Source of the DNA: Actinomycetospora corticicola
GTDB lineage: Bacteria; Actinomycetota; Actinomycetes; Mycobacteriales; Pseudonocardiaceae
NCBI RefSeq assembly: GCF_013409505.1
Contig: NZ_JACCBN010000001.1
Coordinates: forward strand, 3,472,001 to 3,536,000
Length of the DNA stretch: 64,000 nt
Direction of reading: 5' to 3'
The notes under the pieces were generated by a model. It made no database searches, had not been told where the DNA came from, and saw only the letters and a list, made by a program, of their open reading frames with translations. Below, one piece after another: positions 39,732 to 47,024 of the stretch; position 1 is the first letter of the stretch, and every line of letters begins with the position of its first letter. Position numbers and translations under genes: made by a program.

Positions 39732-39899
39732 GTGACCGATCCCCGTACCGACGCCGACGCCCCGACCGACCGCGCGGACGACACGCCGGCCGACCCGCCG
39801 CATCCCGGGCCGGACGACGACGCCGAGCCCGCCTTCGACATCGATCTGGACCCCGAGGACCAGGGGACGGCGGAGGCCGCCGCCGACTCGACCGACTGA
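39732..39899 (+). CDS. Very small acidic protein
   Basis: 55 residues, from GTG 39732 to TGA 39897: about a third Asp/Glu and Pro (DADAPTDRADDTPADPPHPG, then DIDLDPEDQGTAEA). Intrinsically disordered. No ribosome site, no relative recognised. It is 31 nt beyond the preceding gene and is followed by the zwf-side terminator. Confidence 0.35.
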   Translation: MTDPRTDADAPTDRADDTPADPPHPGPDDDAEPAFDIDLDPEDQGTAEAAADSTD

Positions 39900-39911
39900 G
39901 CCCGCGGGCGC

Positions 39912-39950
39912 TCCCCGACCGGCCGACGACGGGGCCGGCCGGTCGAGGGG
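39912..39950. terminator. Terminator hairpin downstream of zwf
   Basis: Arms CCCCGACCGGCC and GGCCGGTCGAGGGG pair with one bulged A, loop GACGACGGG region. It lies just beyond the zwf stop (39953, minus strand) and after the small acidic gene on the plus strand, so it can act in both directions. Confidence 0.55.
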
Positions 39951-39952
39951 CG

Positions 39953-41449
39953 TCAGCTGCGGCTCTCCCGCCAGGCCCGCTCGAAGGGCAGGCGCCAGGC
40001 GTTGGGCGCGATCAGCTGGTGGATCGCGTTCGGGCCCCAGGAGTCCGGCGGGTAGGGCTTGACCGGCGGCGGGTCGGCCAGCAGGGGCTGCGAGCGGTCC
40101 CACAGCGACTCGATGCCGTCCGCGGTGGTGAACAGCGTGTGGTCGCCCCGCATGGCGTCGAGGATGAGGCGCTCGTAGGCCTCGAGGACGTCGGAGGCCT
40201 CCTCGGTCTCCTGGGTGGAGAACTGCATCGAGAGCTTCTGCAGCCGCATCCCCGGCCCGGGGCGCTTGCCGTAGAAGGAGAGCGACACCCGCGAGGAGTC
40301 CGCGAGGTCGAACGTGAGGTGGTCCGGGCCCTGCGTCCCGACCCCCGAGCCCTGCGGGAACATCGTCCGCGGGGCCTCCTTGAACGCGATCGAGACGATG
40401 CGCTGCCCCTCGGCCAGGCGTTTGCCCGTGCGCAGGTAGAACGGCACGCCGGCCCAGCGCCAGTTGTCCAGCCCGACCCGCAGCGCGATGAAGGTCTCCG
40501 TGTCGGAGTCGCGCGCGACCCCCGGTTCCTCGCGGTAGCCGCCGTACTGCCCGCGGACCACGTCGCCGGGGTGGATCGGCAGGAGCGACCGGAAGACCTT
40601 GTTCTTCTCCTCGCTGATCGCGCGGGGTTCGAGCGCGGTGGGCGGCTCCATCGCCACGAAGGCCATCACCTGCATGAGGTGGGTGACCACCATGTCCTTG
40701 AACGCCCCGGTCGCCTCGTAGAAGCTCGCCCGCTGGTCGAGGCCGAGGGCCTCCGGGATGTCGATCTGCACGTGGTCGATGAAGTTGCGGTTCCAGATCG
40801 GCTCGAACAGCCCGTTCGCGAACCGGAACGCCAGGACGTTCTGCGCCGCCTCCTTGCCCAGGAAGTGGTCGATGCGGAACACCTGGGCCTCGTCGAAGAC
40901 CTGGTGGACGAAGTCGTTGAGCTGGATCGCCGACGGCAGGTCGTAGCCGAACGGCTTCTCCATGATCACGCGGGCGTCGGCGACGAGATCGGCGTCGCGC
41001 AGCATCCCGACGACGGGTTGCGCCGCCTTCGGCGGCACCGAGAGGTAGTGCAGCAGCCGCACGCGGTCGCCCAGCTGCGTGCGGGCCTCCTTGACCGCCG
41101 ACGCGAGCGCCTCGGGCCCCTCGTGCTGGCCGACGTAGGTCAGCTTGGTGGCGAAGTCGTCCCAGTCGGACTCCGCGAGCCGGTGCATCCCGAAGTTCTG
41201 CACCGCGTCGTGCGCGAGGTCGCGGAACTGCTCGGTGGTGAGGTCCTCCATCGCGGTGCCGACGATGCGGATGTCGGGGGCGAGCTCGGACTCGGCGAGG
41301 TAGGCCAGCCCGGGCAGCAGCTTGCGCTTGGCCAGGTCCCCGGTGCAGCCGAACAGGACGATGACGTGCGGGACGATCGGGTCCAGGTCCCGGCGGAAGG
41401 GGCGTGACCCGGGCCCCGGGTAGGCGATGTCGGAGTTGCGTTCGGGCAA
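39953..41449 (-). CDS. zwf: Glucose-6-phosphate dehydrogenase
   Basis: 498 residues. It oxidises glucose-6-phosphate to 6-phosphogluconolactone with NADP, the first step of the pentose phosphate pathway. The N-terminal nucleotide motif is VIVLFGCTGDLAKRKLLPGL, the active site FRIDHFLGKEAAQNVLAFRF, and IMEKPFGYDLPSA, WAGVPFYLRTGKRL and DALRG-like ILDAMRGDHTLFTTADGIE confirm the family. The usual GASGDL reads GCTGDL here. Start is TTG 41449, set by GGGAGG 5 nt upstream. No opcA, gnd, tal or pgl gene is adjacent, so it is a stand-alone copy and possibly one of two. Confidence 0.95.
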   Translation of the reverse strand: MPERNSDIAYPGPGSRPFRRDLDPIVPHVIVLFGCTGDLAKRKLLPGLAYLAESELAPDIRIVGTAMEDLTTEQFRDLAHDAVQNFGMHRLAESDWDDFATKLTYVGQHEGPEALASAVKEARTQLGDRVRLLHYLSVPPKAAQPVVGMLRDADLVADARVIMEKPFGYDLPSAIQLNDFVHQVFDEAQVFRIDHFLGKEAAQNVLAFRFANGLFEPIWNRNFIDHVQIDIPEALGLDQRASFYEATGAFKDMVVTHLMQVMAFVAMEPPTALEPRAISEEKNKVFRSLLPIHPGDVVRGQYGGYREEPGVARDSDTETFIALRVGLDNWRWAGVPFYLRTGKRLAEGQRIVSIAFKEAPRTMFPQGSGVGTQGPDHLTFDLADSSRVSLSFYGKRPGPGMRLQKLSMQFSTQETEEASDVLEAYERLILDAMRGDHTLFTTADGIESLWDRSQPLLADPPPVKPYPPDSWGPNAIHQLIAPNAWRLPFERAWRESRS

Positions 41450-41553
41450 CGGAGCCTCCCGCTAATCGAGTGCCAGGACCGTAGCCCTCCGGTGTGGCGG
41501 GCGTGTGTCGTCACAGGGGGATTGAACGTGATCACCGCGGGAACGCCTGCTCG

Positions 41554-41751
41554 GTGGAGGACGACGGAACCTTGGTCAATCGGGTGCGGCGCGACGGGAC
41601 GGCCGGGCTCGACCGCGGATCGAGCCAGACCCACGGGGCCGGGGACCCCAGCGGGGTCGACGTGGAGCCGGACATCCCGCCGCTGCGCTTCGGCGACGAC
41701 CTCGCCGACCACGACGGCGACGAGCCCCCGCCGTCGACCACCTCGGCCTGA
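41554..41751 (+). CDS. Small acidic hypothetical protein
   Basis: 65 residues from GTG 41554, Gly/Asp-rich with the end DVEPDIPPLRFGDDLADHDG. Ribosome site weak; a longer frame to 41494 would add Cys/His-rich residues of doubtful coding character. It is divergent from zwf and convergent with the esterase-like gene, 20 nt between stops. No relative recognised. Confidence 0.35.
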   Translation: MEDDGTLVNRVRRDGTAGLDRGSSQTHGAGDPSGVDVEPDIPPLRFGDDLADHDGDEPPPSTTSA

Positions 41752-41771
41752 AGGCCGGATGACGGCCGGGG

Positions 41772-43007
41772 TCAGCGGATCCAGGCCGGGTGCACCCGGG
41801 GCACGAGGGCGACCGCGTCGTACTCGCGGACCGGCACCAGCGGGATGCGCTCCTTGAGCTGACCGGAGTCGACCACGCTGCCGATCCGGCGCGTCGTCGT
41901 GGGGCTCGCGGCCCAGTCGGCGAGCCCGCCGCGGGCTCCGCGCAGGTCGACGAGCCGGTCCTCGCTCCCGCCGAGCGCCCGGTGCAGGTCGGCCTCGGCG
42001 GTCCCGCCCAGGGCGGGCAGCCGGTGCGAGGAGGGCCGGGGACGCAGCGGCCGGAGGAGGCGGCGGCGCACCGCGGACGCACTGCCCTCGGCGAACCAGC
42101 CGCCGACCACGTAGTAGGCGTCGCCGAGCGCGGCGCGCAGGTGCCGGCCCGCCGTCGTCGGGTCGGAGACGCGCACCAGGTCGTCGTGGCCCCAGAACAC
42201 GGCCGCCGGGGCGCCGTCGGCGGACCCCGCCGCGCGGGTGACGGCCTCGGCGATCAGCCGGGCCCGGAGCACCGGCGCGCTGGTGTCGTCCAGCAGCTCG
42301 GCCTCCTCCGCCGTCGGGAAGGCCCGGCCCCGGGGCGCGGCCGCGACCTCCGCCGCGCGGGCGAGGATCCACGCGTGGTCGAGGGCCTCGGCGTACCGGC
42401 TCGGCGAGGTCTCGGCCGTCAGCCGACCCTCCGCCGCGGCCAGTTCACCGTGCAGCCCGACCACCATGTCCCGGAACGGGGCCTTCAGCGGCCGCTCGTC
42501 GGGCTCCCGGTCGAGCAGCTCGGCCAGCCCGTCCCGCGCGGGGGGCAGCAGCTCGGGCGCCGCCTCGCGCAGGTAGGCCCCGAGCACCTTCACCGAGCGC
42601 GCGGGGCGGACCGGGTCGGCGCCGACCACCCGGACCCGGTCGGCCGGGTCCACCATCTCGTTGCGGTCCCGCAGCCACGAGACGAGCCCGACCATCTCGC
42701 GCGTGTCGTACTCCCACCCGCCGAGGGCGGCGACCGCGTCGCTCGGCGAGCCGATCCCCCGCGCCGCGGCGTCGAGACCGGTGGCGCCGGCCTCGCTCGC
42801 GCCGAGCACCAGCAGGCGCACGCCCAGCTCGTCGACGGCGTACTCGACGATGCGCCGCCCCATCTCGAGCAGCTCGCGCGTGCCGTACGCGGCCTGGCCC
42901 ACCCCGAGCACCCGGACCCCGCGCAGGGACGGGCGCCAGGCGGCGAGCCCGAAGGTGTCGACGGGCACCGCCCGGGCGGCGACCTCGTCGGCGACCTCGT
43001 CGTCCAT
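41772..43007 (-). CDS. Erythromycin-esterase-family protein with altered active-site residues
   Basis: 411 residues matching the EreA/EreB fold: RRIVEYAVDELGVRLLVLGA, GGWEYDTREMVGLVSWLRDR and DRVRVVGADP occur in family order. The family's GExxHG at the start is GQAAYG here (Gln38, Tyr41), and the WxHNxH near residue 274 is FWGHDDLVRV, keeping one His. Both changes hit positions used by the hydrolases, so macrolide esterase activity is unlikely. ATG 43007 has TAGGGT 8 nt upstream. It is probably a distinct enzyme or a pseudo-enzyme. Confidence 0.65.
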   Translation of the reverse strand: MDDEVADEVAARAVPVDTFGLAAWRPSLRGVRVLGVGQAAYGTRELLEMGRRIVEYAVDELGVRLLVLGASEAGATGLDAAARGIGSPSDAVAALGGWEYDTREMVGLVSWLRDRNEMVDPADRVRVVGADPVRPARSVKVLGAYLREAAPELLPPARDGLAELLDREPDERPLKAPFRDMVVGLHGELAAAEGRLTAETSPSRYAEALDHAWILARAAEVAAAPRGRAFPTAEEAELLDDTSAPVLRARLIAEAVTRAAGSADGAPAAVFWGHDDLVRVSDPTTAGRHLRAALGDAYYVVGGWFAEGSASAVRRRLLRPLRPRPSSHRLPALGGTAEADLHRALGGSEDRLVDLRGARGGLADWAASPTTTRRIGSVVDSGQLKERIPLVPVREYDAVALVPRVHPAWIR

Positions 43008-43015
43008 GCCCGCGC

Positions 43016-43021
43016 ACCCTA
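43016..43021 (-). promoter_or_regulatory. -10 hexamer TAGGGT for the esterase-like gene
   Basis: TAGGGT ends 8 nt before ATG 43007 on the minus strand, with no ribosome site. Confidence 0.4.
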
Positions 43022-43173
43022 CGGAGCCCGCCGGACCCGTCGTCGTGGGGTCGCCCGCCCAGGTCTCATCACACTCTCGGGTGACATGACGCCGAGTGGC
43101 CTAACGGTCATCCTCCGTGGCGCGACATGTGGGTGACTCCGTGAACGCGGAGGAGCACCTGGAGGTATGCACC

Positions 43174-43455
43174 ATGACGTCGAAGCCCGCCACCGGAGCC
43201 GCCGCCGCAGCCGCCGCGCTGGGAGCCTGGCTCGCCGTTCCCATGGTCACCATGCGCCGCAAGGGGACCCTCGACGAACAGCAGATCGCCGCGATCCGCG
43301 GCGAGACCCGGTTCGAGCCCACCGACGACGAGGCCCGGCACCGCGCCGCCCTCCGCCGGGCGCGGGTGCGCGAGGCGCAGGTCCGCGCCGCCATGGCCGC
43401 GATCCCGGAGCCGCGCTCCTCCGACCTGCCGCAGCGCTCGCCGCTGACCTGGTGA
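43174..43455 (+). CDS. Small membrane-anchored protein, paralogue of 39002 gene
   Basis: 93 residues. A hydrophobic N-terminus (TGAAAAAAALGAWLAVPMV) is followed by MRRKGTLDEQQIAAIRGET and an Arg/Ala-rich amphipathic helix (HRAALRRARVREAQVRAAMA). Similar in layout and motif to the 39002 gene. ATG 43174 has GGAGG 8 nt upstream. Function unknown; the helix could associate with the membrane or a partner. Confidence 0.6.
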   Translation: MTSKPATGAAAAAAALGAWLAVPMVTMRRKGTLDEQQIAAIRGETRFEPTDDEARHRAALRRARVREAQVRAAMAAIPEPRSSDLPQRSPLTW

Positions 43456-43487
43456 GCGGCGGTCCCCGGAGGTCGTCGGTCACCCGA

Positions 43488-43493
43488 TAGCCT
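43488..43493 (+). promoter_or_regulatory. -10 hexamer TAGCCT for the DUF2235 gene
   Basis: TAGCCT lies 9 nt before ATG 43503 and no ribosome site is visible; near-leaderless promoter inferred. Confidence 0.35.
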
Positions 43494-43502
43494 CCGGGCC
43501 CG

Positions 43503-44984
43503 ATGGCCGCCACCGCTCTGCCACCACGACGCCTGGTGATCTGCTGTGACGGCACCTGGGACACCCCGTCCGACCGGACGAACGTCTCCCTGCTCGCGGA
43601 CGCCCTGCGGACCGACGAGACGCAGCTCGTGCAGTACTTCCCCGGGGTCGGCGCCGACGGCGACCCGGTGTCGCGGGTCCTCGAGGGCGCCCTCGGACTC
43701 GGCCTGAACCGCCGGGTCCGCGAGGCGTACTCCTGGCTCGCCGAGACCTGGCGGCCCGGCGACGAGGTCGTCCTGCTCGGCTTCAGCCGCGGCGCGTTCA
43801 CCGTGCGCAGCCTCGCCGGCATGCTCGCCGCGACCGGGCTCGTCGCGTTCGCCCCGGATACCTCCCGCCGCGAGCGCAATCGGGTCGTCCGGCGGCTCTT
43901 CCTCGACGGCTACCAGCGCGGCGAGCGCCTTGCCGGGCTCACCTACGCGCCCGGCTTCTCCCCCGACGACGACGCCCCGATCGCCTTCCTCGGGGTCTTC
44001 GACACCGTCGGCGCACTCGGGGTACCCCGCACGTTCGGGCTGCTCTCCACCCTCGTCTCCCGCCGGGTGCAGGGCTTCCACGACCTCACCCTCGCCCCCG
44101 ACGTCCGCCACGCCCGCCAGGCGCTCGCCCTCGACGAGCGCCGCGGCCCGTTCGTGCCCGCGGTGTGGGCCGACCCGGCGCCCGGTGAGCACCGGTCGTT
44201 CGCCCAGCAGTGGTTCGTCGGCACCCACGGCGACGTCGGCGGGTCGCACGACCGACCGCGCGCCCTCTCCGACATCACGCTGCGCTGGATGGCCGACGAG
44301 GCCACCGCCGCCGTCGGGCTCACCTGGGACTCCCCCGTCACGACGACGGGTGACCCGCTCGGCCCCCTCGACCCCGGGCCCCGGGGCCTCTGGTCGGTGC
44401 TCTCCCCGCAGCCCCGCTCGGTGCCGCGCGTCGTCGAGGGCGCCCCCGACGTGCACCCGTCGGCGGTCGCCCGGCGCGCCGCGACGACCTACCGGCCCGG
44501 ACGCCTCGTCCCGGCCGGGTCCGCGGTCTCCGCGGTCGTGCCCGCCGACGAGCCGTGGGCCGAGTGCGGGCTCTACCTGGAGGCGGGGCGCTGGACGTTC
44601 GCCGCGAGCGGGTCCTGGACCGACCACGGTGGGTCGACCCCGCCGGACGGGTTCCGGCGCTGGCCGCTGCGCGCCTGGCCGGACTACGCCGCGGGCGCCG
44701 TCCTCGACGGCTACCGGCGCCTCGTCCGCCGGCTCACCACGCGCCTGGCCGAGGCGCCCGGCGCGCCCCGCGACGGCGACGCGCGGCGCATGGGGATGGT
44801 CGCCGCGGTCGCGAACGCCCGGCTCGACCCGGACGGGGCCCTGACCCGCGGCACCACCGCGGTCGTCGGGACGGGCGCGGTGGACCTGCCGCGTCCGGGC
44901 TACCTCTACGCGTACGCGAACGACTCGTGGCTCGGGTACCGCGGCAACTCCGGTGCCGCGACGCTCGTGGTGGGACGCGGGTGA
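43503..44984 (+). CDS. DUF2235 alpha/beta-hydrolase (Tle1-type phospholipase domain)
   Basis: 493 residues. RLVICCDGTWDTPSDRTNVS is the DUF2235 start; the nucleophile elbow is LLGFSRGAFTVRSLAG with Ser95, the acid Asp lies in FLGVFDTVGALGVP, and GTHGDVGGSH provides the His. This domain is the catalytic part of Tle1 type VI phospholipase effectors, but here it is a stand-alone cytosolic protein without T6SS genes, so the substrate is open (lipid or glycolipid). The C-terminal ~150 residues are unassigned. Its stop overlaps the EEP start by 4 nt (GTGA). Confidence 0.85.
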   Translation: MAATALPPRRLVICCDGTWDTPSDRTNVSLLADALRTDETQLVQYFPGVGADGDPVSRVLEGALGLGLNRRVREAYSWLAETWRPGDEVVLLGFSRGAFTVRSLAGMLAATGLVAFAPDTSRRERNRVVRRLFLDGYQRGERLAGLTYAPGFSPDDDAPIAFLGVFDTVGALGVPRTFGLLSTLVSRRVQGFHDLTLAPDVRHARQALALDERRGPFVPAVWADPAPGEHRSFAQQWFVGTHGDVGGSHDRPRALSDITLRWMADEATAAVGLTWDSPVTTTGDPLGPLDPGPRGLWSVLSPQPRSVPRVVEGAPDVHPSAVARRAATTYRPGRLVPAGSAVSAVVPADEPWAECGLYLEAGRWTFAASGSWTDHGGSTPPDGFRRWPLRAWPDYAAGAVLDGYRRLVRRLTTRLAEAPGAPRDGDARRMGMVAAVANARLDPDGALTRGTTAVVGTGAVDLPRPGYLYAYANDSWLGYRGNSGAATLVVGRG

Positions 44985-46018
44985 CGGAGCGCAGCGGGGT
45001 CCGCCCCCTCGAGGCCGAGGTCGAGGCCACGACCGGGCCGATCGCCGTTCCCCGGTGGCGACGGCTCCCCCGGGCCTCCCGGGTGGTGGCGGGGCTCGTC
45101 GTGGTCGCGGCGATCGCGGTGCTGCTCGTCCCGGACCGGCTGGGGCTCGACCAGACCCTGCCGTTCGTCGGCTTCGTGCTGGTCCGGGCGCCCGCGACGC
45201 TCGCGGTGATCGTGCTCGGGCTGCTCGCGCTCGCCGTCCGCGCCCGCTGGTGGCCCACCGTCGTGCCGGTCCTGGCGATCGGCTGCGTGTCCGCCGTCGC
45301 CCTGGTTCCCCGGCTGGTCCCCGACGGGCCCGGTGTCGACCAGGGACCCGATCTCGTCGTGCTGGTGCAGAACGTCGACCGGGGCAGCGCGGACGTGCCG
45401 GCGCTCGCCGGGGTCCTGCGCGAGCGCCGACCCGACGTGCTCGTCCTCCCCGAGGCGGGCGAGCCCTTCCGCGAGCGCCTGGCCGCGGCGATCCCGGAGC
45501 TGGGCTACCGGTCGTGGTCCTCGGTGCCGCGCAGCGATCCCGACGCCCTCGGCACCACCGTCTTCGCGGGCCCGTCGCTCGGGGACGTGCGGGCGACCCC
45601 GGTCCCCGCGCGCTTCCCCTGGCTGGAGCTCACCGGCGGGGCGCTCGGGCCCACGCGACTGGTCGGGGCGCACCTCGCGTCCCCGGTGCCGGGCCTCATC
45701 GACGTCTGGCCGGGCGAGCTCGCCTCCCTCGCACGCTGGTGCGCGCCGGGGACCGGACCCGCCGTCGTCCTCGGGGACCTCAACGCGACCGCCGACCTGC
45801 GGGCCTTCCGGTCCGGGACCGCGGGCTGCACCGACGCGGGCGACGCCGCGGGCAAGGGCCTGCTCGCGACGTGGCCCGCCGGGCTGCCCCGCTGGCTCGG
45901 GGCGCAGCTCGACCACGTGCTCGTCGGCGGGGGCGCCGGAGTGGACGGGTTCGACGTGATCGAGGTACCCGGGACCGACCACCGCGGGGTGCTCGTGACG
46001 GTCCACGTGCAGGCTTAA
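44981..46018 (+). CDS. EEP-family membrane protein, copy 2
   Basis: 345 residues. N-terminal helices (RVVAGLVVVAAIAVLLVPDR, TLAVIVLGLLALAVRARWWP, a third to ~105) precede an extracytoplasmic EEP domain with VLPEAGEPFRERL (metal Glu), VVLGDLNATADLRAFR, CTDAGDAAG, AQLDHVLVG and GTDHRGVLVTV (Asp-His). It is translationally coupled to the DUF2235 hydrolase, so the two may act on one substrate from opposite sides. Its TAA stop shares TTAA with the convergent lipoprotein's stop. Paralogues at 20393 and 49412. Confidence 0.83.
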   Translation: MTERSGVRPLEAEVEATTGPIAVPRWRRLPRASRVVAGLVVVAAIAVLLVPDRLGLDQTLPFVGFVLVRAPATLAVIVLGLLALAVRARWWPTVVPVLAIGCVSAVALVPRLVPDGPGVDQGPDLVVLVQNVDRGSADVPALAGVLRERRPDVLVLPEAGEPFRERLAAAIPELGYRSWSSVPRSDPDALGTTVFAGPSLGDVRATPVPARFPWLELTGGALGPTRLVGAHLASPVPGLIDVWPGELASLARWCAPGTGPAVVLGDLNATADLRAFRSGTAGCTDAGDAAGKGLLATWPAGLPRWLGAQLDHVLVGGGAGVDGFDVIEVPGTDHRGVLVTVHVQA

Positions 46019-46827
46019 CCCGCCGGCAGGAGCCCGCTGAGGTCGGCGACCTGGTCGGCCGGCGGCGGCACCACCTCGGGCGCGCCGCCGACCTCGGTGA
46101 AGGTCAGGCCCGTGGTGGTCGTGCTCGGGGCGCCCGTGCCCTGCGCCGGGACCGTGACGGTCTGCGCGACCTTGATCAGCCGCCCGTCGGCGACCCACAG
46201 GTCCACCGGGAGCGTCGAGCTGCGCAGCTGGGACTTCAGCAGGTCGACCGCCGGCTTCGTGGACGGGTCCTGCGCCCCGGGCACCCGGTCGAGGTCGACG
46301 ACACCCGCGTAGTGCGTGGCGTCGCGCCCGGCGACCTGCTCCGGGCCCACCTCGCGCACGTCGTCCCGGATGGCATCGAGCCACGCCAGCTGGCGGGCCG
46401 GGTTCTGCGACGTCCCCACGCCCAGCGCCCCCAGCGGCGCGCCGTAGCTCGAGCGCGCCAGACGGTCGACGTCCACCGACACCCACGGCTTCCCGCCCGC
46501 GACGAGCCCGATCAGCCCGGACGCGGCCGGCGGCAGCTGCGCGTCGAGCCGACCGCCCGCGAACACCACGCGCACGGCGCCGAGGGACGGCACCTGCAGG
46601 GTGAGGTCCGCCGCCTGGGCCCGCGGGTCGACCACCCCACTGCCCTGCAACGGGATCTCCTGTCCCGCCACGGCCGTCCGGCCCTCGACGGTCACCCGCG
46701 ACGGTCCCGCGGCGGCGGTCGCGACGATCGCCGCCCGCACCACGGTCGCCGGGCTGACCGGGAGCGACGTCCCGCACCCGGCCAGCAGGGCGACGAGCAG
46801 CAGAACGGGGAGCACGCGGCGGGTCAC
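46015..46827 (-). CDS. LppX/LprG-like lipoprotein
   Basis: 270 residues. Lipobox LLLVALLAGCGTS, then the LppX/LprG-type single domain: strands such as PSLGAVRVVFAGGRLDAQLP and ARDATHYAGVVDLDRVPGAQ, and a hydrophobic cavity expected to carry lipid. In mycobacteria these shuttle triacylated lipids or glycolipids to the outer envelope. GTG 46827 is favoured because CACGAT lies 7 nt upstream; ATG 46836 is an alternative. It converges with the EEP gene at a shared TTAA. 188 nt downstream toward 47025 hold nothing. Confidence 0.8.
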   Translation of the reverse strand: MTRRVLPVLLLVALLAGCGTSLPVSPATVVRAAIVATAAAGPSRVTVEGRTAVAGQEIPLQGSGVVDPRAQAADLTLQVPSLGAVRVVFAGGRLDAQLPPAASGLIGLVAGGKPWVSVDVDRLARSSYGAPLGALGVGTSQNPARQLAWLDAIRDDVREVGPEQVAGRDATHYAGVVDLDRVPGAQDPSTKPAVDLLKSQLRSSTLPVDLWVADGRLIKVAQTVTVPAQGTGAPSTTTTGLTFTEVGGAPEVVPPPADQVADLSGLLPAG

Positions 46828-47024
46828 GGGGCCCATCGTGGCCGGTGCGGGTCGTCCGATCGTGAGGGGCCCCGTCGCGCCCTGTACGTCAGCGGTGGCA
46901 CACGGCTGACACGGGACGTCAGCAGCGCGCCACGCTCGCGGGCCGTGGGGGGTGGCCCCGACGCGTCGATGGCTCCTCCGACGCATCCGGTGCCACCGAT
47001 GGGCCATTCATGTCGCCGGCTCGG

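Noticed and set aside
43503..44984. Type VI secretion effector
   Set aside because: The catalytic domain matches, but no immunity gene, VgrG, PAAR or secretion gene is present.
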